Assembly (NCBI GenBank): GCA_963682025.1
Contig: OY821519.1
Coordinates: 70,498,025-70,562,024, forward strand
Source of the DNA: Cordilura impudica
Lineage: Eukaryota > Arthropoda > Insecta > Diptera > Scathophagidae
Length of the DNA: 64,000 nt
Direction: 5' to 3'
The translations under genes were made by a program, and so were the position numbers. The notes below the pieces were generated by a model, which was not told where the DNA came from, did not search any database, and worked only from the letters and a program-made list of their open reading frames with translations. Shown piece after piece: positions 24,266 to 32,927 of the stretch; the first letter of the stretch is position 1; each line of letters begins with the position of its first letter.

Positions 24266-27200
24266 ATGCCTGAAACAGCCCTTGATGTTTTTATTAGAGA
24301 TTCTGATGCTCTTATAAAATACGAAGCTAAATTTAACGACATTCGTGAGGAACTTCATTCGAGTTTTAATTTAGAAATACGCGGTAAGGAAATTAACTTG
24401 TTATGGGAACAAGCTAAATCTTCATACCGTACTTGTCTTAGTTATCTCGAAAATTCTGAAGACGCGGAACCCGAAGATGTTGACGCTGCTGAGTCAAAAT
24501 ACGAGACAACATTTAACGCGTACGTTAATTGTTTAGCAATGATCAACGAGAAATTACACAATTTCGAAACCAAGGCAAAATCGAAGGATCAGTCTTCGCC
24601 TGTAGACTTAAATTCTTCTGATAACTTCTGCCATAATTTGACTCTGCCGCCGTGCGATACAGACGTTTTCGAGGGTGACTATCTTTCTTGGCCCACTTTT
24701 AGGGATATTTTTACCGCGGTATACATAAATAATTCTCGCTTAAGCAATATTGAGCGTTTGTGCCATTTGGTTCGAAAAACGAGTGGTGAGGCGCGTGAAA
24801 TTGTTTCAAAATGTCCACTTACTAATGCCGGCTTTGATATAGCTTGGCGAAATTTGAGAGAAGCGTACGATAATCCTCGTATGTTGGTTAACAACCAACT
24901 CAAAACGCTTTTCAGTCTTCCCTTTTATGATAAGGAGACTAGTGCGAATTTAAAAGCTTTACAACGCGGTATAAACGGTTGCCTTACAGCCATGTCTACT
25001 TATGACATTTCTACTCAAAGCTGGGATCCAATATTAGTTTTTATGTGCATTCAGCGGTTACCTGTAAATACTGTTAATATTTGGGAACAGAGTGTAAAAG
25101 ACAAATCGGCCTTGTCTCTCTGGAAAGATTTGGACCACTTTCTGACAGAAAGAACCCAAACTTTAGATTGTCTTCGTGACTTAAGAAGTTCAGAATCTGT
25201 CAAAAAGGCTTCTGAACATAAAATAAAAGCGCATCATTCTAATGCTGCTTCTTCCTCTTCAAATGCCTCTTGCATTTTATGTAAAAATCAAGTCCACTTT
25301 TTACGATCTTGTCATCGTTTTAAAAGTTTATCGATTGCGGACAGATATTCTACCATTAAAAAGTTTCATTGTTGTGTCAATTGTCTTTCAAGAACACATG
25401 AAGCTAAAAATTGTAATAGCAGTTATAATTGTTCCATCTGCAATAAGCGTCATCATACGATGCTGCATCGGGAGTTGCCGAAATCTGATAGTTTAGTTAG
25501 GGAAACTCATAATTCTAATTCGGGTGCGAGTCCGGTTATAGCCTCTCGACTTACCAACTCCATACCCATGAATTCTTTCCCCTCTTCGTCAAATAGCAAC
25601 AATGCCACAGCTCCTTTAAATCGACAGGTATTTCATACCTCACAAGATAGGACTGTGCTTTTGGGGACAGCAATGGTGAATATTATTCACCAGGGTACGA
25701 CGTATCCAGCTCGGGCCCTTATTGACCCGGCTTCTGAAGCTTCGTTCATTTGTGAACGATTGCAAAATCGCTTGAAACTTTCGACGCATTCTACGAATGC
25801 TCAAATTTCAGGTGTTAATCAAGCTGTCTCTGCTACCTCTAGAAAACTTTGTTCTCTTCAAATTGGCTCTCCTATTGATTCATCCATTGTAGTGGAAACT
25901 AATGCTCTTGTTTTATCTAAAATATCGGGCAATTTGCCTTCATTTGTACTTCCTTCTCATCTTAGGAACAATTTGCCCAACCTTCGGTTAGCAGATAAAA
26001 ACTTTTTCGATAGCAGACCTGTCGATCTTTTGCTTGGCGCTGATCTTTACCCTAAAATACTTTTAGGTGAAATTCGTCGAGATATTTTGGGCTCCTTATT
26101 AGCTCAAAATACTATTTTCGGTTGGATTATTACTGGTCCAATTTGTCATTCCCAAGTTCAAGTCTATTCAACTAAAGTTGATTTTTCTGAAGAAGATTGC
26201 CTGAATAGAAATCTTCTCAGATTTTGGGAACTTGAGGAAAATCCGAAAAGGAAAATTTTTTCAACTTTCGATAAAATTTGTGAAGAAAATTATAGGAAGA
26301 CTACACGTCGAGCTTCTGATGGTCGATACATTGTGACCCTTCCATTCAAACCTGAATTTCCTCAACACTTAAATCTAGGTTTATCTCGACCAAGTGTTCT
26401 CAAACAATATCATCGCACAGAATCCTCTCTTTTACGAAGACCTGAGATTAAGAAATTGTATGATAGCGTCGTTAGTGAATATTTGGACCTAGACCATATG
26501 AAACTTGTTTCTTCTCCTTCATCGGCAACAACTTTTGCTTGTTACTTGCCACATCATCCAGTCGTTAAACCTGAACGAAAGACCACAAAGTTAAGAGTCG
26601 TTTTCAATGCCTCTAATAAAACTTCGAATGGGAATAGTCTTAACGACTGTCTCTATGTTGGGCCTACTTTACAGTCTGACTTAGTCCTATTAATTTTAAG
26701 GTGGAGACTTTTCAAATTTGTTTTTAATTGTGACATTACACAAATGTACCGACAAATTAGAGTTGATGCAGCTCATACTCCATTTCAACGTATCTTATTT
26801 CGAGATTCTCCGACGGAGGACGTTAAGGACTATGAGTTGCAAACAGTGACTTTTGGCGTTAACTGCGCTCCTTATCTTGCCATTCGGACATTGTTACAAT
26901 TAGCAGACGATTCTGAAGCTGAGTACCCTTTAGCATCACACATTTTACGGAAGTGTATGTACGTTGACGACGTTTTGACAGGGACTCACGACATTTCAAC
27001 TGCTTTGATCGCTCGTGATCAACTTATTGCAGCTTTGTCTTCTGCTAAATTTGAACTACGAAAATGGACATCTAACGAACGAACAATTTTGGACAGATTT
27101 CCTTCTGAACATTTAGTTGATGCTCAGGTTTTGACCTTTGTGGAATCAAGTAGCTCTAAAACTTTGGGTATTCAATGGAACGCTCAACTGGACTCTTTTT

Positions 27201-27301
27201 ACTTTAGTGTAAATCCTATTGCACATAAATCGAGTCACACTAAAAGAGAAGTTTTATCTACGATTGCAAAGTTATTTGACCCTGTGGGTCTGGTTAGATA
27301 A
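24266..27301 (+). CDS. BEL/Pao Gag-protease-reverse transcriptase polyprotein (frame ends early)
   Basis: 1,011 residues, the first part of a BEL/Pao Gag-Pol. Gag (about 1-320) has a helical, charged N-terminus and forms the particle. Zinc knuckles at about 334-405 have CILCKNQ...SCHRF, FHCCVNCLSRTHEAKNC and CSICNKRHHTMLH. The aspartic protease region has RALIDPASEASFI near 482, where the catalytic Asp is followed by P-A-S rather than the usual S/P-G-S. The RT palm has LRVVFNAS (about 778), FNCDITQMYRQI (first Asp, about 825), VTFGVNCAPY and YVDDVLTG (catalytic pair, about 897). The frame ends at KLFDPVGLVR because sequence before the RNase H segment is missing and the frame shifts. Family knowledge says Gag and Pol are one frame in most BEL elements. 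The start follows the leader and is the first in-frame ATG. Confidence 0.9.
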   Translation: MPETALDVFIRDSDALIKYEAKFNDIREELHSSFNLEIRGKEINLLWEQAKSSYRTCLSYLENSEDAEPEDVDAAESKYETTFNAYVNCLAMINEKLHNFETKAKSKDQSSPVDLNSSDNFCHNLTLPPCDTDVFEGDYLSWPTFRDIFTAVYINNSRLSNIERLCHLVRKTSGEAREIVSKCPLTNAGFDIAWRNLREAYDNPRMLVNNQLKTLFSLPFYDKETSANLKALQRGINGCLTAMSTYDISTQSWDPILVFMCIQRLPVNTVNIWEQSVKDKSALSLWKDLDHFLTERTQTLDCLRDLRSSESVKKASEHKIKAHHSNAASSSSNASCILCKNQVHFLRSCHRFKSLSIADRYSTIKKFHCCVNCLSRTHEAKNCNSSYNCSICNKRHHTMLHRELPKSDSLVRETHNSNSGASPVIASRLTNSIPMNSFPSSSNSNNATAPLNRQVFHTSQDRTVLLGTAMVNIIHQGTTYPARALIDPASEASFICERLQNRLKLSTHSTNAQISGVNQAVSATSRKLCSLQIGSPIDSSIVVETNALVLSKISGNLPSFVLPSHLRNNLPNLRLADKNFFDSRPVDLLLGADLYPKILLGEIRRDILGSLLAQNTIFGWIITGPICHSQVQVYSTKVDFSEEDCLNRNLLRFWELEENPKRKIFSTFDKICEENYRKTTRRASDGRYIVTLPFKPEFPQHLNLGLSRPSVLKQYHRTESSLLRRPEIKKLYDSVVSEYLDLDHMKLVSSPSSATTFACYLPHHPVVKPERKTTKLRVVFNASNKTSNGNSLNDCLYVGPTLQSDLVLLILRWRLFKFVFNCDITQMYRQIRVDAAHTPFQRILFRDSPTEDVKDYELQTVTFGVNCAPYLAIRTLLQLADDSEAEYPLASHILRKCMYVDDVLTGTHDISTALIARDQLIAALSSAKFELRKWTSNERTILDRFPSEHLVDAQVLTFVESSSSKTLGIQWNAQLDSFYFSVNPIAHKSSHTKREVLSTIAKLFDPVGLVR

Positions 27302-29507
27302 CATTAATTGGGATGATTCTCTACCACTTTCAACGGAAAACGAGTGGCAAAAGTTCGTTACTTCATATCATGAAGTCAACAATATACGAATTCCACGCTG
27401 GGTTCATTACACCCCTGATTCGTCCGTCGAACTTCACGTCTTTTCTGATGCCTCGGAAAAGGCATACGCGGGGGTAATTTATATCCGCATCGAAACCCCC
27501 AAAGGCGATATATATACCCACTTATTATCTTGCAAAACTAAAGTGGCACCTATAAAATCAATTTCGATTCCGCGACTTGAACTTTGCGGAGCAGTTTTGG
27601 CTTCAGAACTTTTGAAGACAATACTGAGCGAAATCGATATACGACTTAATCAAGTTTATTGTTGGACTGACTCTACGATCGTCCTTGCTTGGTTAAAAAA
27701 GGATGCTTGTTCTTGGACCACATTTGTTGCAAACAGGGTGTGCAGAATTCAGGAAAATGTCGGTCAGCATAATTGGTATCACGTAAGATCTGAGGATAAT
27801 CCTGCCGATTTGGGCAGTCGTGGTATTTCTCCGTCGGAGCTGGCAGATAATGACCTATGGTGGCATGGACCAAAATGGCTACGCCAAGAAAAAACGCAAT
27901 GGAATATCTCTGATATTTCTCGTCTTGACACTGATATTGAGTGCCATAAAGTTAAAACTCATGCTTCGTTCTTTACGAACACGCAAGGAGATGACGGTTT
28001 TATCGACATTCTTGATAATTATTCGCGTCTTGATAAAGCGCTTCGCGTCATTTCTTATATTTTGCGATTTTTCTATAATTGTCATCCTTCCCATAAATCA
28101 AACCGTAATTTGTATGAAGACACTATTCTTTCTAGTATCGAGATGAAAAGGACTAAATTACGTTTAGCCATGATCTCTCAAAAGTGTCATTTTGCAGATG
28201 AATATAAATGTCTTTTGGAGAGGAAACCTTTAAATTCTAAAAGTTTTTTGATTCCTTTGAATCCATTTCTGGACAAAGATGGTGTGATGAGACTAAATGG
28301 TCGTTTAATTAAATCCCCATCTCTTTCTTATAGTGAACAGCATCCAATTATTTTACCTTATTCGAGCAGATTTACGATACTTTTAACGGAGTTTGTTCAT
28401 TTGATTTCCATTCACGGTGGAAATCAGCTCATGTTGCGAATACTTCGTATTGAATATTGGGTCCCTCGCTTAAAATCTAAAATTCGTGGAGTCATCGGTC
28501 GCTGCAAACGTTGTATTCTTGAAAGAAAACGTTCTTGTAGTCAAATTATGGCCGCTCTACCGCCTGAGAGGACTTTACTTGATAGACCGTTTACTACAAC
28601 TGGTGTTGATTTCGCAGGTCCTTTCGATATTAAAAGTTTCACTGGTAGGGCTTGTAAGATAACAAAAGGTTATGTTTGTGTTTTTGTATGCTTTTCTACA
28701 AAAGCTATACATCTGGAGGCCACTTCTGATTTGTCTACGGCTACCTTCTTAGCAGCATTTCAGAGATTTATCTCACGCCGAGGTTGTCCAATCACAATAT
28801 TTTCGGATAACGGTACAAACTTTGTAGGCGCGTCTCGTGAATTGGAGAAAGACTTTAAAACTTTTCTTAAAGATAGTCAGACCGCTACGTGTTCTACGTA
28901 TGCAATTCAGGGTCTCACTTGGCGTTTTATCCCCGCAGGTGCTCCTCATATGGGTGGCCTATGGGAAGCCGGTGTAAAGAGCTTCAAACTTCATTTTCGA
29001 AAAGAAGCTCAATCTTTTAAATTTACATTTGAGGAATTCGCGACTCTGCTTGCGAGAATAGAAGCGTGCCTTAATTCGCGCCCTATTTGTCCTATGACAG
29101 AAAACCCTCAAGACCCGGTTGCTCTAACACCTGGTCATTTTTTAATTGGCACTCCAATTCTTGCTCCTCCTGAGCCTGAAATTAGTGAAATGCCTATAAG
29201 TTTAGTTAATCGATTTAGAAGAATGAAAGCTATTTCTCAACATTTTTGCCGACGGTGGAAAGAGGAATACTTAATTAATTTACACAAAAGATACAAATGG
29301 CAAAATCCGGCACGTGAAATTCAGGTTAATGATTTAGTTGTTATACGGCACGAACAATTACCTCCAACTTCGTGGAGATTAGGTCGCGTCGTTAAAACCT
29401 ACCCGGGTAGTGACGGTCACGTGAGAGTCGTTGATATACACACTGTGAATGGGGTTGTACGACGACATATCGCAAAACTGGTCATTTTGACTAATCTAAT
29501 CAATTAA
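27219..29507 (+). CDS. BEL/Pao RNase H-integrase part of Pol
   Basis: Pol downstream of the frame break; homology begins near 27295 (DNINWDDSLP), and the upstream overlap is out of frame and probably not translated. RNase H: VELHVFSDASEKAYAGV (Asp near residue 74), IPRLELCGA and CWTDSTIVLAWL. Integrase zinc finger: FVHLISIHGG (His pair) and CKRCILERK (Cys pair). Catalytic triad: TTGVDFAGPF (Asp, about 460), FSDNGTNFVG (Asp, about 529) and GLWEAGVK (Glu, about 580). The C-terminal domain, WRLGRVVKTYPGSDGHVR...RRHIAKLVIL, is typical of BEL/Pao integrases. RNase H removes template RNA and integrase inserts the DNA copy, giving the 5-bp duplication seen. All catalytic residues are present, so the only visible lesion is the junction near 27300. 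Confidence 0.9.
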   Translation: MHINRVTLKEKFYLRLQSYLTLWVWLDNINWDDSLPLSTENEWQKFVTSYHEVNNIRIPRWVHYTPDSSVELHVFSDASEKAYAGVIYIRIETPKGDIYTHLLSCKTKVAPIKSISIPRLELCGAVLASELLKTILSEIDIRLNQVYCWTDSTIVLAWLKKDACSWTTFVANRVCRIQENVGQHNWYHVRSEDNPADLGSRGISPSELADNDLWWHGPKWLRQEKTQWNISDISRLDTDIECHKVKTHASFFTNTQGDDGFIDILDNYSRLDKALRVISYILRFFYNCHPSHKSNRNLYEDTILSSIEMKRTKLRLAMISQKCHFADEYKCLLERKPLNSKSFLIPLNPFLDKDGVMRLNGRLIKSPSLSYSEQHPIILPYSSRFTILLTEFVHLISIHGGNQLMLRILRIEYWVPRLKSKIRGVIGRCKRCILERKRSCSQIMAALPPERTLLDRPFTTTGVDFAGPFDIKSFTGRACKITKGYVCVFVCFSTKAIHLEATSDLSTATFLAAFQRFISRRGCPITIFSDNGTNFVGASRELEKDFKTFLKDSQTATCSTYAIQGLTWRFIPAGAPHMGGLWEAGVKSFKLHFRKEAQSFKFTFEEFATLLARIEACLNSRPICPMTENPQDPVALTPGHFLIGTPILAPPEPEISEMPISLVNRFRRMKAISQHFCRRWKEEYLINLHKRYKWQNPAREIQVNDLVVIRHEQLPPTSWRLGRVVKTYPGSDGHVRVVDIHTVNGVVRRHIAKLVILTNLIN

Positions 29508-29527
29508 ATCTTACTTTATTATTTTCA

Positions 29528-29552
29528 CTAATATATGTTGTTTCCTAGCACT
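29528..29552 (+). promoter_or_regulatory. Candidate splice acceptor before the 3' ORF
   Basis: CTAAT (29528-29532, branch-point-like), then TATATGTTGTTTCCTAG ending at 29548, four bases before ATG GAC at 29553. It has the form of a fly 3' splice site. A spliced subgenomic RNA, as used for env genes, would explain expression of the ORF that follows. Confidence 0.5.
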
Positions 29553-30626
29553 ATGGACGCATTACCCACCTTCTTTGATGATGCTCTCTTAGATGACTAC
29601 GAGGAAGCAATGAAAATTGTGGAACCGGTTTCTGCCGCAACCCCTTTGGCTGCACCCGTTGCTGATAAGGAGGATACACCGGCTCCTGTTGGTGTACCGC
29701 CTCCGTCTACTGATACTCCAGCACCAATAATGCCGTCGACTTCCGAACCTTTATCGGAAACCAAAGGAACCTCGAGCTCGAATGGTAATCCCGAAATTGC
29801 AAATCGCCATTGTAGGGTATGTAGTGGTAAACATCCATTAAGGGCGTGCAATAAATTTTTAAAATTGAGCCATGAGCGGAAGCTGCGAATGGTGATCCTT
29901 CACCGCTATTGTTCGCGCTGCTTAGCGCACTCGCACTCCGCAAAAGATTGCAAAAGCACGTTTAAATGCGGTCAATGTAAAGGCGATCATAACACCCTTT
30001 TACATTCCGATCGTTCTAAGCAGTCTGGTTCGAAAAAGAAACCATTACCTCGCACTCCGGCTTCTTCTTCTAAGAAGCCTCCGTCTGGCCCGCTCGTACC
30101 ACAGTCTACCACTTACCGTCCGTCGTCCTCCGTTTCAAAGACTTGCCCCTTACCCATCCGTCATGTTGTCACGTTTTCCCCCACTGTGTTGATCAGACTC
30201 ATCTTACCGACAAACTCCATTCCGATACGAGCAGCTTTGGACCCTTGCTGTAGCATTAGCTACATCTGCGAATCCTTGGTCCATCAATTGCGGCTGCCCG
30301 TATCTAAGATGGACAATATTGGATATTGTCGATTAGCTGTCGGTTCGTCGTTTGACCCAACACAACGAATTTCGCTCACGGCGAAAGTTACTAAAATGCG
30401 CGGTGTTAAGACTCCTTCAGAGTCCGTTCCAGATACTATACGGGAACATTTTGCCGGGTTCCAATTGGCGGACCCCCGTTTTAACGTATCTGGGCCGGTA
30501 GCTTTGGTCTTAGGACCTGAAGTTAACCCTCAGATTATTAAGGGAAAAATATATTCGAGCCCGGGTCTTCCAATGGCACAATATACCACATTTGGTTGGG
30601 TCATTTCTGGCCAATCGCCTCTTTAG
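29535..30626 (+). CDS. Extra 3' ORF: second zinc-knuckle and protease-like protein
   Basis: 363 residues (357 if the ATG at 29553 is used) between pol and the 3' LTR, in the pol frame but separated by two stops. The N-terminus (1-90) is acidic and then rich in Pro, Ala and Ser. At about 97-160 is a zinc-knuckle region with HCRVCSGKHPLRACNKF, RYCSRCLAHSHSAKDC and CGQCKGDHNTLLH, spaced like the one in Gag. A basic Ser/Pro linker follows. From about 215 a retropepsin-like region reads RAALDPCCSISYICESL, then VPDTIREHFAGFQLADPRF, LVLGPEVNPQIIKGKIY and TTFGWVISG, matching in order the protease region of the first ORF (LLGADLYPKILLGEIR, TIFGWIITG). No signal peptide, membrane segment or fusion motif was seen, so it is not an envelope. 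The likely origin is a partial duplication of the Gag/PR region, or capture from another BEL element. Its function is unknown; RNA binding or Gag modulation is a guess. Confidence 0.85.
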   Translation: MLFPSTMDALPTFFDDALLDDYEEAMKIVEPVSAATPLAAPVADKEDTPAPVGVPPPSTDTPAPIMPSTSEPLSETKGTSSSNGNPEIANRHCRVCSGKHPLRACNKFLKLSHERKLRMVILHRYCSRCLAHSHSAKDCKSTFKCGQCKGDHNTLLHSDRSKQSGSKKKPLPRTPASSSKKPPSGPLVPQSTTYRPSSSVSKTCPLPIRHVVTFSPTVLIRLILPTNSIPIRAALDPCCSISYICESLVHQLRLPVSKMDNIGYCRLAVGSSFDPTQRISLTAKVTKMRGVKTPSESVPDTIREHFAGFQLADPRFNVSGPVALVLGPEVNPQIIKGKIYSSPGLPMAQYTTFGWVISGQSPL

Positions 30627-30631
30627 AGGAC

Positions 30632-30812
30632 AGGTCCCCTTGGACCTATGATCCCCTTGGATCAACGACCCCCTTGGGTCAAACCCGATCCCCTTGGATC
30701 AACGCGGTCCCTTGACCGCACGACGAAAATCCAGTTTATACTGGTCTGATCCCTTGATCAGCTGATCCCTTGATCAAAGAACCCAGTCCATACTGGTTTG
30801 GTCCCTTGACCA
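30632..30812 (+). other. Array of ten tetraloop hairpins
   Basis: Ten successive inverted repeats with stems of 5-6 bp and four-base loops. In order: AGGTCC-CCTT-GGACCT (30632), TGATCC-CCTT-GGATCA (30649), GACCC-CCTT-GGGTC (30667), GATCC-CCTT-GGATC (30687), GCGGTC-CCTT-GACCGC (30704), CCAGT-TTAT-ACTGG (30731), CTGATC-CCTT-GATCAG (30746), TGATC-CCTT-GATCA (30763), CCAGT-CCAT-ACTGG (30783) and TGGTC-CCTT-GACCA (30799). Stem sequences vary between copies but stay fully paired, while the loop is constant in eight of ten. It begins six bases after the stop of the 3' ORF, so it would lie in the 3' part of the element RNA. Confidence 0.9.
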
Positions 30813-30839
30813 TTAGTTTTAAGTGTTTTTTGAAAAAAT

Positions 30840-30841
30840 GT

Positions 30842-30873
<32 letters not shown>

Positions 30874-31003
30874 TACATGAAATATTTAAAATTATTAAAA
30901 AATATTTATTATACTTTTACCTTTCCTTGCTTTTGTAACCTCTCTCTTTTACCTAGCTAAGACTTTGTTGCAACCTCCTCTAGTGTTGCAAGGTGGCCGG
31001 CAA
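30840..31003 (+). other. A-run, (TA)n and pre-LTR segment
   Basis: A poly(A)-like run and (AT)n at 30841-30875 precede a short complex stretch. The plus-strand primer (polypurine) site expected next to the LTR is weak: only GCAAGGTGGCCGGCAA precedes TGTTTAAG. Confidence 0.5.
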
Positions 31004-31401
31004 TGTTTAAGCGCAAATTCTTTTATTTTGCTCATTAATTTAGTTTGCCCTTTTGCAAACCCTCACCCTCTTTAAGGGTTAATTACTAGTTAGAATCTAA
31101 GTTTTACTCCTTTTTGTAAACATCTTTGTAGGGAGTATTTACATAGATTCTAGCGAGTAAACCGTTAACGGTATCTAAAAACATTGCTTGTTGCCTCTTT
31201 CTATCCTAGTTAGATGTAACTTTTTTTAATCTTCGTTTGTGTGCCAATACGAACAAATCGTCCCTACGGATACCTGAAGACATACAGTCCACTTAATTTT
31301 AAAGGTAATATATTTTATAATAAAATATAGAGAATCTTCTCTTTATTAACCAAATCAAAAAAATCTTGTTTCTTTTTATTTTCCCGCATTTACGGCAAAC
31401 A
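31004..31401 (+). repeat. 3' LTR of BEL/Pao element
   Basis: Identical in length to the 5' LTR (398 bp), with one visible substitution (TTTTTATTTTCCCG here, TTTTTATGTTCCCG at the 5' copy). The direct repeat ATGTT follows at 31402. Confidence 0.95.
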
Positions 31402-31558
31402 ATGTTTGCTATACAAAATAATTTTTTTGTAATACGTATTTATCTAAAGTTTTATACACTTTTTATCTACAGGTAAGGTAGCCATACATTTTTTATTACC
31501 AAGTCCCCCTTTTTCGCCCCATTTTACCTTAAATCATAATTATTCTGCTTTCAATCTA

Positions 31559-32792
31559 TCTATATATATAAAAATGAATGTGTGTTTGTTTGTGCTTTAT
31601 AGGAGGCCAAACCAAAGAACCGATCTTCCTGAAATTTTCAGAGCATGTTACTGTGACTCTGGAAGGAATAATATGCTATATAAATTTTTGATTGGACAAA
31701 GGGGCGGTGCCACGCCCATATAACCCAAAATTTGAAAAAGTCATATCACGGGAATTTTTTTACCTACAGCAGTCATATTTGGTACATATGGTATTAGCAT
31801 GAATAGAAATACATACAAGAAGAAAAGTGGGCGGGACCACGCCCCTTTTTAGAAAAATAAAAAATCGTAATATCTTCTAAACTACTGGAAGGATCGTCAT
31901 GAAATTTTCACAAAAGGATATTTTTGCGAAATAATAAGACCTTAGCTATATAAAGTTGTTAGTGGGCAAAGGGGCGTGGCGTATATATAAAAACGTTGAT
32001 GCATTTGATTGTAACGAATGATCTCCGGAACCATAAGAGCTGTCGAGGTAGGATTTCCAGCATAGGTTCGGTTCGAGCTCTTCTGTGTTTTTTTTTTAGT
32101 TTTAACCCTCTAGCTGGCGTTGGGATCAAGTTAAAAACAAAAATTTTTACTTTCAGCGCGATTTGACTGCAATTCAGAATGAACGTATGTTTCGTCATAA
32201 GAAATTTTTATATGTATAAATGGACCCGATAGGTGGCGCTGGGTAAAGTTATTTCGAATATTCTTATTTATGGTGTGATTTTAATGAAACTAAGAATGTA
32301 CATATATGTATGTTAGAAACATTTTTTTATTGGACCCGGTAGATGGCGCTGTCGTTCGAAAAATAATGAGTTGTCAAATTTATATAAATTTTAATAAATA
32401 AACTCACAAACGTTTTTATATATAAATATTCTAACGAAAAAGAAGGAAAAAGCCGCTACATTATTGCATGTTGGCCGCACAGCTCATTCAGCACTCAAAT
32501 CACCGTTAAACGTACAAAAAAATGAGAATGCCGTCTGTAATATCAAAAAACATTCCGGTATGGCAAAAGTTCTGCAAAAATGCAGTATTTTTATTTGGGA
32601 TGAATGTTCCATGGCTCACAAACATTGTGATTTGATTTGATAAAAGATTTGAAAGGCAATGAAAGATTTTTTGGTGAAGCTCTCATTTTATTATCTGGAG
32701 ATCTTCGTAACACATTTTATATAGGTATATACAGATTCTAACTAAAATAAAAATTCATTGAGGGCAAAACAACGTTTGCCGGGTCCAGCTAG
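31559..32792 (+). mobile_element. Helitron, family H2, copy b, with helicase remnant
   Basis: Starts A|TCTATATATATAAAAATG and ends AACGTTTGCCGGGTCCAGCTAG|T, both classic for insect Helitrons. The interior has several CACGCCC stretches and TAGGTGGCGCTGG/TAGATGGCGCTGTC words, then a fragment of the Rep/helicase gene at 32452-32720. It is about 1.2 kb against the several kb of an autonomous copy, so most of the gene is deleted. Confidence 0.85.
32452..32720 (+). pseudogene. Helitron Pif1-type helicase fragment
   Basis: In one frame from 32452: AATLLHVGRTAHSALKSPLN, then HSGMAKVLQKCSIFIWDECS with the Walker B-type DE pair, then MAHKHCD and a stop. A second frame continues DLKGNERFFGEALILLSGDL. 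These are consecutive blocks of the helicase domain of Helitron Rep-helicase proteins. The Rep nuclease part and the other helicase motifs are absent. Non-functional. Confidence 0.85.
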
Positions 32793-32927
32793 TATATTAT
32801 ATACATAAAGTAATAAACAATTTGTTTCAAATGTTGAACTAACAAAGAGAAATTATATTTGTACATAATAGGACACAAAAACAAAAAACCTAAAACTACG
32901 TAGTGAAAGAGAGGCGGGATTTAATGT

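Larger units (their letters stand above)
22828..31401 (+). mobile_element. Complete BEL/Pao LTR retrotransposon (8,574 bp)
   Basis: Two 398-bp LTRs (22828-23225 and 31004-31401), each TG...CA, differ by one substitution near the 3' end. They are flanked by the 5-bp direct repeat ATGTT (22823-22827 and 31402-31406), the target duplication made by its integrase. A tRNA-type primer site follows the 5' LTR. Then come a long leader, gag-protease-RT, RNase H-integrase, an extra 3' ORF, a hairpin array and the 3' LTR. The domain order PR-RT-RH-IN and the C-terminal domain after integrase identify BEL/Pao. The single LTR difference implies a recent insertion, although pol carries a frame break. Confidence 0.97.
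22344..31558 (+). mobile_element. Helitron, family H2, copy a, split by the BEL/Pao element
   Basis: The 5' end is A|TCTATATATATAAAATTG, followed by GAATGTGTGTTTG, CTTATAGGAGACCAAACC and GATCTTCCTGAAATTTTCA, the same order as in the copy at 31559. Only 22344-22827 and 31402-31558 belong to it; the rest is the inserted retrotransposon. The expected CTAG end is not seen before the next Helitron begins, so the 3' end is lost or abutted. Confidence 0.65.

Noticed and set aside
27219..27301. Programmed frameshift between the two BEL/Pao pol frames
   Set aside because: No slippery site is evident, and the protein jumps over residues normally present, so a deletion is more likely.
29535..30626. Envelope gene of a BEL element
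   Set aside because: The position fits, but there is no signal peptide, membrane span or fusion motif; the zinc-knuckle and protease-like content points elsewhere.
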